A stretch of 64,000 bases of DNA from NCBI GenBank assembly GCA_963575745.1, contig CAUYUJ010003377.1:1-64000 (forward strand), given 5' to 3'. This document shows, in pieces, positions 47,176-56,817 of the stretch. The number at the start of each line of letters is the position of its first letter. Positions within the stretch are counted from its first letter, which is position 1. The translations under genes were made by a program, and so were the position numbers. The notes beneath the pieces were generated by a model. It saw only the letters and a list, made by a program, of their open reading frames with translations, was not told the DNA's origin and did not search any database. This DNA comes from Prorocentrum cordatum (taxonomy: Eukaryota > Sar > Dinophyceae > Prorocentrales > Prorocentraceae).

Positions 47176-48335
47176 CTCCTCCGAGGAGGAGCAGGAGGAG
47201 GAGGAGGAGGAGGAGGAGGAGGAGGAGGAGGAGGAGGAGGAGGAGGAGGAGGAGGAGGAGCAGGAGGAGGAGGAGGAGGAGGAGGAGGAGGAGGACGTAG
47301 GGTAGATTCTTTCGAAATGGAGCCAGGGGACGGGAGGGTTGTGATGCAGCATCGTTGATGCATCTTGGGTCTACTCTGGTCCTCTTCCTCCTTCTCCTCA
47401 ACATCCCTAGCCTCAACCCATCCCTAGCCTCCGAAGCAGCCCCCTCGTCTCATTGGGTAAGGTGCCTGGCAGGAGCTGCACGAGCACCGCTGGCAACATT
47501 GGGACCACGGCGACGATGCACGGCCACCGTAAAACAATCCGTCTCTGGCAACGACCGCGGGCTACTTTTGGACAAGATGGGGCGATGCCCCCCGTCGGCG
47601 CACATACCATCATGTAAACCACGCGAGTGGAAGACCCCAATCAGACCTGCGGGTCCGAAGGGTGACAGTGCTCTTGAGCCAAAGAGGCGTGGAAGGATGT
47701 CCCCCCAGACTCCCACCCAAAACGTCGACCACAGCAAGACTACGGCCTGGTTCCTGCACTGCTGCTATCACCGCAAGATCATGTAGTACTACTGCAACTG
47801 CCGCTAGTACAAACATTATCACCAACGCGACAAGGCATACTACACCTACTAATGCATAACCTAATACCGTTGGCCAGCTGCAATTGCGATTTCTTCAAAT
47901 ACGGTCATTGATAACAAAGCTAAGGTTACATACTAGATGCGTACACACATGTTCACATATGCACATGCTTATGGTTGTCATTCTACGCGCATAGTTTGTA
48001 CACACATGCTTACATGCATGTAGGTCATGCGTTCGATGTGTGTGTACATGTAGACCTCTGTATGTTTATAAATATATACAAATATCTAGATGTATGGGTG
48101 TACGTGTGTACATATATATATATATGCATGTACTCATACGCGGGTGTACTTTCTGGACGTCGGTGTTGTTCGCACAGGCGACCGCCGAAAAGCCGACCGC
48201 GGCAGTCCACTATGATTTCAACTGGCTGATATTCTATATCGGGGACGCCCAGATGTAATTACGCATGTGCAAATTAGAGTGCTATTGTTGTCACTGCTTT
48301 GGCTTCTACTGAGTTGCTACTCGGATCCATCCCAC
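47176..48335. other. GAG tract and spacer
   Basis: (GAG)n lies at 47176-47295. 47300-48335 is mixed, increasingly AT-rich sequence with ACATGCATGT-like words and a TA patch at 48108-48128. No gene is recognised. Confidence 0.45.
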
Positions 48336-48391
48336 TATGCACTCGTGGCACTCCGACGAGCAAGCACGCAACGGGGGAGGAGGGGGGACAC

Positions 48392-48498
48392 CCGCTTGAG
48401 CAGCGACGCCGAGAGCAGCGCTACGTCGCGGAGGCTGCCAAAAGCACTCGGGCTCTCGCGGCAGAAGGCGCCCACGAAGTGGAAGAACTTCTCATCGC
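48392..48498 (-). CDS. Predicted internal exon, helical-repeat protein
   Basis: A pyrimidine-rich stretch ends in CTGCAG|GC, and the reading frame starts after two split-codon bases. The exon encodes DEKFFHFVGAFCRESP and then FGSLRDVALLSASLLKR, with strong GC3 bias. A GT donor follows CGG; reading past it reaches a stop at 48335. This is one of the clearest exons in the window. Confidence 0.6.
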
Positions 48499-48644
48499 CT
48501 GCAGCGGTGGCGAGGGAGGACGACGGGAATGGCCCACAGGCGCCGAAGCAAGCAGTTCGGCTGTTCACCACGCGTGCGCGTCTGGGAGTTCCGAAAACTC
48601 AAGGCGGAGCCAACACCGCGAAGTATGATGTTCTGGAGCCCCAG

Positions 48645-48825
48645 ACCCCCGACGTCATGATTTTGTCATTACGTCGACCCCTGGAGTTCTCGACCATTTT
48701 CCCTGGACCGGTTTTTCATCCTGAGTTGTTTTTTGACGGTCCCGAGGGCCGATAAGGGCCCCCAAAGGCCGAAAATTTTGAAAAACCTCCCGTCGTGATT
48801 TTTTCATTGCCCGAGGGGGTCTGGG
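48645..48825 (+). repeat. SINE-like dispersed repeat, reference copy
   Basis: Most complete plus-strand copy. It starts CCGACGTCATGATTTTGTCA and ends CCGTCGTGATTTTTTCATTG; the similarity of the two ends suggests that units once sat head to tail. Confidence 0.6.
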
Positions 48826-48949
48826 GCCACAGGGGACCCAGAGCGCACCGCGACCCTGTTCACTGCTTGGGCCCCCGAGGGCCGAGGGGGGCCTACCATC
48901 GCGCTGTCCTGGCCGCGGCTCGAGAGCCGGGGCGCCTGCCCTGCTCAGC

Positions 48950-49020
48950 CGCGGAAGCTCCGCGCGGAAGACCGGAAGGGGCCCTCTTGGAGTCGGCGCA
49001 GCAGGTTCGTGGCGTGACGA
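48950..49020 (-). CDS. Possible internal exon, helical-repeat protein
   Basis: The minus strand encodes HATNLLRRLQEGPFRSSARS with strong GC3 bias and a donor-like GC|TGAG at the end. The acceptor is AG|T, unlike the AG|G seen at the other exons. A plus-strand reading of the same DNA (AVLAAAREPGRL) is also open, so this one is less certain. Confidence 0.28.
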
Positions 49021-50130
49021 CTTTCTGGTCGGCTTCTGACACCGAGCGGATCGCTCAATCATGAGCGACCGTGGCCGTGTGACAACCAATAATTACGGAA
49101 GGGGATCTTTGCTTAGCGCGTCGAGGCAGAGGCCGAGACATTCCGCTATGCCCTGCGAGCTGACGGGTCGCTTAGTTTGGCGGGACGGGAGGCTGGGAAA
49201 GGCTGGGGACGCTGCCCCTTTCGGGACTCGGATGAAGTTAGCGTGTGGCGGCGAGGCGTGGTGGGCAAGAACTGGCGGTGCGACACAATAAGCAAACGTT
49301 CCGGACCGAAGTCAGCGTGCCAAGTGCTGTCTGCTTGGGTCTCTGCAGTTACTCCAAGCGCAACCCCTCCCTCTCGTCACCCCAGTCGCACGCATCGCCC
49401 CCCGTCCCGAGGCTCCCTGTCCAGAGTAAATAGGGTCGGGCGACGGCCACACATCGCCAGTGCATCGGAGGCGCGGCGCGACTTAGAGCCCGACGTCCTC
49501 CACCCTGGCGCCGCCGATGCATCGCAAGTGTGGCCAGATCCTCCGACCCCGTCTGCGCTGGCCCTACTTGGGAGGCCTGCAGCACAGGAGACCGGGATGG
49601 GGCGAGGAAGGGAGGGCATGGAGAGGGCCACGGGAGATGTAAGGGCAAGGCGAAAAGGCGGGGCAAGGTCAGCCGGCATCGGATGGCGCAATCGGGTCGA
49701 AGCGGAACGAACATCGATCGGGCTGCACAAAATCGATAACGAAGCGAAACGGCTGCGCCCAGTCACGCAGCTTCGGCGTGCAGGCATCGTGCCGCATCGG
49801 ATCGCTGGAACGCCGAGATCGAACAGGATCGATTTCGAATCGAAATGTGCTCCGTGGCGACGGGGTCTACCACTCCGCGCTGGCCCCCTCGCGCTCCTCG
49901 GGAGCTCGGGCCCGCTGAAAGTCGGGGGCGACCAAGAGGGGGACGTCCCCTGGGGGGCTCGCAACTCGTGGCCCAGGCACCCACGCGGCCCAGGAGGGGG
50001 GGGGGGGGGCAAGGGACGTGCTGAAACACGAAGAGGAGGCCATGCGATCTGGGAAGACATCATGGCTCCGGCCATGGTACCCCCCCCACCAATTCGGCAC
50101 CCCCCTCTCGGCCGCCCCGAGACAGCGTGC
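49021..50130. other. Spacer with dispersed repeats
   Basis: 49120-49310 and 49400-49575 match repeats near 21.2/43.4 kb and 18.84-18.99 kb respectively (shared CAGTGCATCGGAGGCGCGG-like and ATCCTCCGACCCCGTCT-like words). No gene. Confidence 0.4.
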
Positions 50131-50148
50131 AGCAGGGCACGGCCCGAC

Positions 50149-50203
50149 CCGGCCGGGCTCGCCGCAGTTGAGCTTCACGGCGGCGGAGACCAGCTCGGCG
50201 ACC
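50149..50203 (-). CDS. Predicted internal exon, helical-repeat protein
   Basis: The acceptor is AG|GTC. The exon encodes VAELVSAAVKLNCGEPGR with all third positions G or C. The donor may be GG|GT at 50148. It is the first predicted exon downstream of the zinc-ribbon nuclease ORF, which would therefore sit in the preceding intron. Confidence 0.45.
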
Positions 50204-50636
50204 TCTCGGCCACCGGGGCGGCCGGGTGCAGACTGCCTCTCGCCTTGCCGCCCACGGGGCCTCCCCTGTGGCCCTCCCGCGCTCTGCCTCGCCCCTCCCC
50301 TGACCCTCCAGACAGCTGGGACATAGTACCGGGACTGTTTCTTTTCGGTCGCGGGTCACGCCAAAGATGATGGATTGACGTCCCGAACGCTAAACCACTG
50401 TAGCAGTGATCCGCCGGCCCCCTTGCGGGGCCACCAGGCTGCGAGGATGAGGATTGCAGCTCCCTGTTCCAGTTGCAGTTTCCAGTTTCCACTGTTACAG
50501 TCCTGCTTTCTGCTTTCTTATCGTCAATTGTTGCTGAACGCGCGAGGGGGGGGAGCCCCAAACCAGCTTTTCTGCCACGCCCTGATCGCGTTGTCTGAAC
50601 TCCTGGGGGGGCGTGGGACACGTAAGCATACGTGAT

Positions 50637-51165
50637 ATTCGCGTCCCCGAGGCCATCATCTTTAGTAAATTGCGCCATATTCGCGTCTCCGAGACTACAG
50701 ACCGGTTTAAATTATGCAATATTCGCGTCTCCGAAGGCATATTCCTCCATACATTGCGCGACATTCGCGTCCCAAGCCACGTAAAGGACTTAATATTCGC
50801 ACCCCCGAGACCATAAACCCATGTAAATGACAAATACTCGCGCCCCCGAAACCATAAACCTGCGAAAATGATTGAATATTCGCGTCCCCTGGGCCATAAA
50901 CCCTCGCAAATTACACCATGCTTGCGTCCCCGAGGCCACAAACCATCGCAAATTACACGATCTTCGCGTCCCCGAGGCCGTAAACCTCTGTACATTATAC
51001 AATGTTTGCGCCCCCGAGGTCATACACCCTTGTACATGACACCATATTTGCGTCCCCGAGGTAACAAACCATTGTACATTCCGCGATATATTCGCGTCCC
51101 CGAAGCCATAAGCCATTGTAAATTACATGATCTTCGCGCCACCGAAGCCATAAACTTCGTAAATC
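50637..51165 (-). repeat. 42-bp tandem array, about 13 units
   Basis: Units of 41-45 bp are anchored on GCGTCCCCGAGGCCATAAACC (plus strand; positions 50641, 50683, 50725, 50767, 50799, 50840, 50882, 50924, 50966, 51008, 51050, 51094, 51136). The first unit on the minus strand contains the stop codon and last codons of the zinc-ribbon nuclease. Confidence 0.9.
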
Positions 51166-52385
51166 AATTTTGGCCCTCGCGTGAAGTCCCGACATTGCTT
51201 CACGTCAGCGTCCAGACATCCCAACACAGCTCTGGCAAGTCCCATTTTAAGAGAGGGTGGCCAGCGGGATGAGGGCGAAGCCATTACGGATAAGCGGATG
51301 AACAGCCAACGGTCTTTCGCATCCCAAGGCACTACGACAAGGCGAACATTAAAGGCTTTACACATTTCAACCTTCAACCTGTCGCGCAACTGCTGCTCCG
51401 AGAAACATGCGGAAGGCTTTGCCTTGTTCCAGAAACAAAGCGGGTCATAATGCTGCTGGCCATTGAACTCAAATGCAACGTGAAGCGCAGACGAAAAACC
51501 GTCTAGCTCAAGTGGTCTCCCCTTCAATCCGATCAGGAAGCTGGGCCGGCAAGTCGGAAAGTGACTACCAGGAAATATTGTTTCAAAGATGCCTTTGACT
51601 TCTTGCTGACTCTTTCTAGCTGCGCAGTGTGGGCACCAGGTTCCTTTGTCCTTGACGTCGTTCAGATTGGCCTCCCACTCATGCCCTGAATGACAGCGCC
51701 ATCGTAAACTTGTTTTGTTGGTCATATATTCAGAAGATAAGCAGGAACCCCTCCGACTGCCAGCCACGCCCTGTGCAATTGCCAGCCGCAGGGAAGCACT
51801 GCGCTTCTTGGCACACGTCGGACACCACACGCCGTTATATCTTAGCCTCCTCAATGGGGCGTGCCACTCGTGTCCTGATTTGCATCGCCAATGCATGTTC
51901 GTATACATGTTCGTGTACGCATTGGACAAGCAAGCCCCTTCGCGGGCTGCAGCCAATCCCATTGCAACATTCAAACCAAGCCGGGCGTTGCCAGCGCAGA
52001 GCGGGCACCAGCTGCCCCGTCTGACAGTGCTCAAGCTGGCCATCCATGTGTGGCCACAGCGGCACTGCCAGTGCATATGCGACCAGCTATTCACATACGC
52101 CTTTGACAAGCAAAGCCCACCACGGGATGCTGCCAACTTCGAAGCATCATCCAAACAGCATGGAGCATTGAAAGCACATTTGGGACACCAGCTTCTTTTT
52201 CCACGAACCGATGCCAGTGGCGCAGCCCACTGATGGCCTCGTGCGCACATCCATTGCAGCTTACTGTGGCTGTCGCTGTAAGCCTTAGAGAGACAATACC
52301 CACCTCGAAGGGCAGCTGTTTGTTGAGCCACTGAAAGGCCGAGCTTCGGTCGACCAACGGCAAAGGCAGTAGCTGACGGCTGCAT
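51123..52385 (-). CDS. Four-zinc-ribbon protein with C-terminal PD-(D/E)XK (Vsr/EDxHD-like) nuclease domain
   Basis: The ORF encodes 420 aa from the first ATG. An in-frame GTG lies 11 codons upstream, just after an in-frame TAG, so ATG is preferred. Four repeats of about 60 aa each carry W-x-C-x3-H-x-W followed by W-C-P-x-C. Predicted zinc ligands are C47/H51/C67/C70, C108/H112/C127/C130, C168/H172/C188/C191 and C231/H235/C251/C254. A nuclease-like segment follows at about 258-365: E262 in a helix, LELDG (E293, D295), the strand EFNGQQHY (E306, N308, H312), then RDRLK (334-338) and VVVPW. This order matches Vsr/EDxHD-type homing-endonuclease folds fused to 'probable zinc-ribbon' repeats, known from phages, giant viruses and some protists. 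A DNA-binding nicking or cleaving role is inferred. Base composition is more ordinary than in the flanks. The C-terminal VYGFGGAKIM lies in the first unit of the downstream 42-bp array. No intron is apparent. Confidence 0.82.
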   Translation of the reverse strand: MQPSATAFAVGRPKLGLSVAQQTAALRGGYCLSKAYSDSHSKLQWMCARGHQWAAPLASVRGKRSWCPKCAFNAPCCLDDASKLAASRGGLCLSKAYVNSWSHMHWQCRCGHTWMASLSTVRRGSWCPLCAGNARLGLNVAMGLAAAREGACLSNAYTNMYTNMHWRCKSGHEWHAPLRRLRYNGVWCPTCAKKRSASLRLAIAQGVAGSRRGSCLSSEYMTNKTSLRWRCHSGHEWEANLNDVKDKGTWCPHCAARKSQQEVKGIFETIFPGSHFPTCRPSFLIGLKGRPLELDGFSSALHVAFEFNGQQHYDPLCFWNKAKPSACFSEQQLRDRLKVEMCKAFNVRLVVVPWDAKDRWLFIRLSVMASPSSRWPPSLKMGLARAVLGCLDADVKQCRDFTRGPKLIYEVYGFGGAKIM

Positions 52386-52424
52386 CGCGCAGGAGCCCCG
52401 AGCAACTCCCGACTGCACAGCCTA

Positions 52425-53490
52425 ACTAGGTTCAAGCAGACTGTCGGCTTGAATCAGGAAGGAGGCTCACACATTGGCTATGACTTGAGACCACTTCCTT
52501 GAGCCAGAATGGCTACGGATATCTACGCGGGAACATCGCATCTGAATTCCAGTTGAGGTTTTAGGCAGTTCAGCCAGGTCTGTAGGTCTGGAGAGCTATG
52601 TCTTAGCACTCTCGAAAGTCATGGTCCCAATCTTCCCCATCTGGCCTCCTGGCGTCCCCGGGCAGGTCGCAAGGGACAGGTCATCACGGCGCTGCGTGAT
52701 AGACGGGCGGTGCAAGAGAAAGGTGCACAGCTTGATCCTTAAAGGGCCCCTGAAGAGGGCCCCCTGAGGCCCAAAAGAGGCACGAAAGGTGTACGGTACG
52801 GTTCCCCTCCGTCCCCCCCAAATTTACTACCCTCCCCCGAATTAAGCAACTCGGCCTGGGCAGGGGGCCCGTTGTCGGCACCTTGTCCACGGGAAGGCGC
52901 CGAGAGGTCCAGGCTACGTCACGAAAACGTCGTGAGGTCGGATGTCTAAGATCGCTTCTCCCTCGCCTCTCCTCCCTCCAACGTTTGCCTGGCCTCGCGC
53001 ACCCTCCACTGTCCTCATTGTGGTAGCCCCAGAGTGGGCAGGCAAATCGAGGACCCCCCTCTTTTGATCGACGCCCGCCAGGGTGGCCCTAAGAAGCCCT
53101 TCAAGGCTCCCAAGATGCCCCCAAGAGGGCTCCAAGAGAACCCCACGACTTACAAACGGAGCCCCAAGAGGACCTCAAGACCCGAGAAGAACATGATCGA
53201 CCCACGAGCCCAGAATGGAATATAGATATGTAAGGCATGGCAACGTTTCAAAGACACCTGATTGGGCGACGAGCAAACGCAATGCTGAATGTATCGATCT
53301 TGATGTACCGTGACGAGGGCTGTGCCGTGCAGCGCCGTGCTGGATTGCGATGTGCAAGGCCGCGATTGAGCTCTATAGCGTTGTGGATAGAGTCCTCCTT
53401 TGCATCCGAGTCCTGACCGAACTGATCTGGATCTTAAGCTCGAGCTGCCTGAGCACCTAGTAGCTGCCCCAGAGCTCGTTGACAGGGGGA
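52425..53490. other. Upstream region of the nuclease ORF and spacer
   Basis: Mixed sequence with a short SINE-like fragment near 52920-52950. No clear promoter element or upstream coding exon for the nuclease ORF is visible. Confidence 0.4.
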
Positions 53491-53605
53491 CATGCCAGGA
53501 GGACGCGCCGCGGAACGTCCCAAGGGACGCGCCGGCGACGTGCCAGGGGACGTGCCACGGGAGCGCACCGCGGGACGTGCCGAGGGGACGCGCTACGGAA
53601 CGTTA
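53490..53605 (+). repeat. Short-unit GGACGTGCC/GGACGCGCC repeat
   Basis: About eight degenerate 12-14 bp units of GGGACGTGCCACGG type. Confidence 0.6.
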
Positions 53606-53624
53606 AAATGCGTGGTCCTTGTTC

Positions 53625-54470
53625 GGGGCAGCCATGTTAGATATCACCCTGGATGGCCTGGACACCAAAAAACACATTGTGCCAGCTCTGGAAACCATGC
53701 AATATACACCCCTGAATAGCCTGGACTCGTTACAACACGTGGTCCTTGCTCAGAACGATCATGTTAGATACCCCCTGGGTGGCCTGGATACGTAAAAACA
53801 CGTGGTTCAAGCTCGGCACAACCATGTTAGATATTCCCCTGGGTGGCCTGGACACGTAAAAACATATGGTTCCAGCTCAGGACCACCGTGTTGGATACCC
53901 CCCTGGGTGGCCTGCACACGTAACAACACGTGGTCCAGCCCACCCAGGGGGTATATCTAACATGCGGTCGTCTGGAGCACAGGAGGGCCCAGGAACGCCC
54001 AGCGGCGCCTGGAGGCCAAAAAGTAAACGAATCGATACCACATACAAATGAACTCTCGACGTTCCGTTCCGAGCCCTAGGAAGGATCCAAGAGGCCCATG
54101 TTAGATACCCCCTGAGTGGCCTGGACACGTGAAAACACGTGGTTCCAGCGCGGGACCACCATGTTAGATACCCCCCTGGGTGGCGAGGACACGTGAAAAC
54201 ACGCGGTTCCAGCTGGGGACCACCATGTTAGACACTCACCTGGGTGGCCTGCACACGTGAAAACACGTGGTTCCAGCGCGGGACCACCATGTCAGATACC
54301 CCCTGGGTGGCCTGGGCACGTGAAAGCACGCGGCTCCAGCTCGGAACCACCATGTTAGATACTTCGTGGGTGGATTGGACACGTAAAAGCACGCGGTTCC
54401 AGCTCAGGACCACCATGTTAGATACCCCATCTGGGTGGCGTGGACACGTGAAAACACGCGGTTCGAATCG
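53625..54470 (-). repeat. 63-64 bp tandem array
   Basis: Units anchored on CATGTTAGATACCCCCTGGG (53633, 53697, 53760, 53823, 53887, then 54097, 54160, 54224, 54288, 54351, 54414), interrupted by unique DNA at about 53950-54090. Each has ACACGTGAAAACACG and GGTTCCAGC. The last unit contains the end of the 700-codon ORF. Confidence 0.9.
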
Positions 54471-56506
54471 TCTATGGCTTCGCGGGGCGCGGCGGCAACT
54501 GGCGCGCGGAAGTCTGGCGGGGACTTGCGGGTTGGCGCGGGCCGCACGGTTGGCCGCCAAGTAAAGGCCGAGTCGCCTCCAGCAGCTGGGGCTGAGAGGA
54601 CTGCTGCACTGTGGTAAGCGGGGGCAGACCCCTCCCGTTGACGCTCGCCATCAGATCCGCGCCCGCCCTCGCCCGCGAGCGCGCCCCCGTCTGTCGCAGC
54701 GTGACTTTCGTCAAGTGTGGGAGTGCTGCGGGTCGCGCCTGGCCCAGGCACGTTGCCAGACACCGTTTCTTTCGCCAGGACGGGGGTCGCCTTCCTCAGC
54801 GCGGCCCGGCCTTCGGGCGTGAGTGGCTGCGGCTCGCTGTCCGTTCGGGCGGATTCGCTGACAGGGGAACGAGGGCGAATGGGCGCGAAGGGACTTCTCT
54901 CGACAAGCTGGCGGATGGCCTCGACGTCCTGCCTCTGCAAGGCGCGTTCGTGGTTGCCCGGCAAGGGGTCTTCGAGAGTACCAGGGGCGGCGGCGGGCGG
55001 AGTCCCAGCGGGGCGTTGTTGGGTCTCGCCGCCAACCAGCTGTGTCGACAGCCCCAGGCTTTGCAAGTGGTGGGCTCCGTGTCGACCGTCGGCCACGGGG
55101 ATGGCCTCGGAGGCGCTGGCTGGAGAGTCGGTGCCGATCGCAAACGCCTGCCCGTCTGCGGCCCGCACGCACACACGCTCCGGCGTGAACTCCTGGCCCT
55201 CGATGCTGCGAGGAGGCTCGGGATAACCTCCACCGTCCGCTCGGGGCGGCGTCGTGGAACTCTTCTCGGGAGGAGGCTGGTCATCGACTGCGGGCGCTCT
55301 CTCAGCAGCAATCCCACCTGTCGCCAAGATACTGTTGCCAGGGGGGGAGCAATGGGCTACGACCTCGCTGGAAGCTCCTCGGGCTGAAGGCCCGCTCTCT
55401 GCGTGTTCGGCCTTGTCAAATCCAGGAGAAGCGGCGGGCGAGGAGCACCTCCCGTCGCCGCTCGTGGCCACATGCCCGTCGGCACTCTCGGCAGCCCTTG
55501 GTGCCGTCCCCGATTCTCGAGCTGAAGGCTCGTCACCTCTGAGGTGGCTGGATGCGCCTTGGAGTCTCGAGCTGACGGCCCGCTCTGCTGTGTCGCAGGT
55601 CGCTCCAAGGGCTGAAGGCCCATCTTCTATATCAATTCTGCTACCTCCCGCTGCGTCTTGGACCCTCGAGCTGAAGGCTCGCTCCGTGTGAGAATCTCGA
55701 GCTGAAGGCTCGTCACGTCCGCGCCTGTCTGACTGGGGGGCGGGCGGCTGACGAAAGTCTTCGGGATTAAGGGAGTGCCCAGGGAGTTGACTGGTCGCAG
55801 AATCGACCATGGCGCTGAGGCGCCCGCATGGGGCGTCCAAGGCTGCTGGGTCGATCGAAGCTGCTGTCTCGCTGGGAGCTCCTCGGGCTGAAGGCCCGTT
55901 GTCTGTTGCGACTCCTGTCGCCGCGTGGCGACTCCTGTCGCCGCTTGTGGCCACATGCCCAGCAGCGCTCCCGAAGACAAATAGTGCCGTCTCAGGTTCT
56001 CGAGCTGAAGGCTCTTCAGTTCTAGGGTTGCTAGATGTACCTTGGCGCCTGGAGCTGAAGGCTCGCTCAACTGTGTCAAAAGTCGCTCCAAGGGCTGAAG
56101 GCCCATCTTCTATGTTTAATTCGCAGCTGAAGGCTGCTTCACTCAGCGCAGAAGCATCCAGGAGGGGAAGTTCGGCGGAGTGAAGGCGCAAGCCTCTGCA
56201 AAGCGAGTCGGGACCAAGGGCGGCCGTCTGCCTGTCTCCCCCCCCCGACGCCCTCGCCAACCCCCCCTGGGGGGGCCAAACCCATAGTCCCCACCTCCAC
56301 GTCGCAACGGCCCCTGGGTCGAACGTCGAGGGCATCCCTCTGGCAATCGCCAGTACGCGGACCACGCGGACCTGGATCCGCGGGGGGGGGGTCGCTTGTT
56401 CAGGAGTGGGGCCCTCGCCCCCCGTAATCCTGGCATCGCCGAGGGCGATCCAGCTCTGCCCAGCGCCGCCTGGAGAGAAGGAGATTGGGCGCCCTGCACT
56501 GGGCAT
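54404..56506 (-). CDS. Long ORF, disordered Ser/Ala/Pro/Glu-rich repeat protein, function unknown
   Basis: This 700-codon ORF starts at an ATG with a weak context. Its middle is built from degenerate repeats such as GPSARGAPSE, DEPSARES and ERAFSSR, which come from a DNA repeat containing CTCGAGCTGAAGGCTCG on the plus strand. The last 200 residues are non-repetitive and hydrophilic and include RALQRQDVEAIRQLVERS, which looks like genuine protein. Third positions are less GC-biased than in the predicted exons nearby. No domain is recognised. The ORF ends at a stop inside the 63-bp tandem array. It overlaps another ORF in a different frame at its start, so the true N-terminus may lie upstream across a frameshift. 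It could also be a chance open frame in repeat DNA. Confidence 0.4.
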   Translation of the reverse strand: MPSAGRPISFSPGGAGQSWIALGDARITGGEGPTPEQATPPPRIQVRVVRVLAIARGMPSTFDPGAVATWRWGLWVWPPQGGLARASGGGDRQTAALGPDSLCRGLRLHSAELPLLDASALSEAAFSCELNIEDGPSALGATFDTVERAFSSRRQGTSSNPRTEEPSAREPETALFVFGSAAGHVATSGDRSRHAATGVATDNGPSARGAPSETAASIDPAALDAPCGRLSAMVDSATSQLPGHSLNPEDFRQPPAPQSDRRGRDEPSARDSHTERAFSSRVQDAAGGSRIDIEDGPSALGATCDTAERAVSSRLQGASSHLRGDEPSARESGTAPRAAESADGHVATSGDGRCSSPAASPGFDKAEHAESGPSARGASSEVVAHCSPPGNSILATGGIAAERAPAVDDQPPPEKSSTTPPRADGGGYPEPPRSIEGQEFTPERVCVRAADGQAFAIGTDSPASASEAIPVADGRHGAHHLQSLGLSTQLVGGETQQRPAGTPPAAAPGTLEDPLPGNHERALQRQDVEAIRQLVERSPFAPIRPRSPVSESARTDSEPQPLTPEGRAALRKATPVLAKETVSGNVPGPGATRSTPTLDESHAATDGGALAGEGGRGSDGERQREGSAPAYHSAAVLSAPAAGGDSAFTWRPTVRPAPTRKSPPDFRAPVAAAPREAIDDSNRVFSRVHATQMGYLTWWS

Positions 56507-56817
56507 GGGAAGGGTCGGGGTGAGAGAGGGGGATAAGCTAGGCGGGGGGCATCATGCCTGCCGTTATCAAATCCAGGGAGGCGACTGAAGGTCGCAATAT
56601 CAGTGTGCATCGCGGGGTTGAACGCATCACCCCCTCCTCCCGTTTGGCTGAAGGCCACAGGTTCTCGTGTGCATGTGGCGTCGGCGGAAGCGTTCCCGTT
56701 CCAGGGGGCAAGGGGCGACGGCTGCCCTGGCGGGATGGTGTCCTGTGATCCAGGGTGAGGATGCCTTGAGTCAGCCAGTCCGCTGGCCCCAAAGTCGTCG
56801 ACTGGCGACGCGGTCAT
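56143..56817 (-). CDS. Middle ORF of a three-frame chain, probably part of one broken gene
   Basis: This 224-codon ORF begins with ATG at an ATGA overlap with the stop of the ORF upstream on the minus strand. Its C-terminal half overlaps the start of the 700-codon ORF. The first 110 residues are non-repetitive (for example DAFNPAMHTDIATFSRLPGF) and look coding. Its downstream part crosses runs of eight or more C/G, where a length error would shift frame. No domain is recognised. I infer it is the central part of a single protein whose frame is broken by indels or assembly errors. Confidence 0.3.
   Translation of the reverse strand: MTASPVDDFGASGLADSRHPHPGSQDTIPPGQPSPLAPWNGNASADATCTREPVAFSQTGGGGDAFNPAMHTDIATFSRLPGFDNGRHDAPRLAYPPLSPRPFPCPVQGAQSPSLQAALGRAGSPSAMPGLRGARAPLLNKRPPPRGSRSAWSAYWRLPEGCPRRSTQGPLRRGGGDYGFGPPRGGWRGRRGGETGRRPPLVPTRFAEACAFTPPNFPSWMLLR

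Noticed and set aside
50637-51165. CRISPR array (regular 42-bp units)
   Set aside because: Units are contiguous degenerate tandem repeats without unique spacers, and the genome is eukaryotic.
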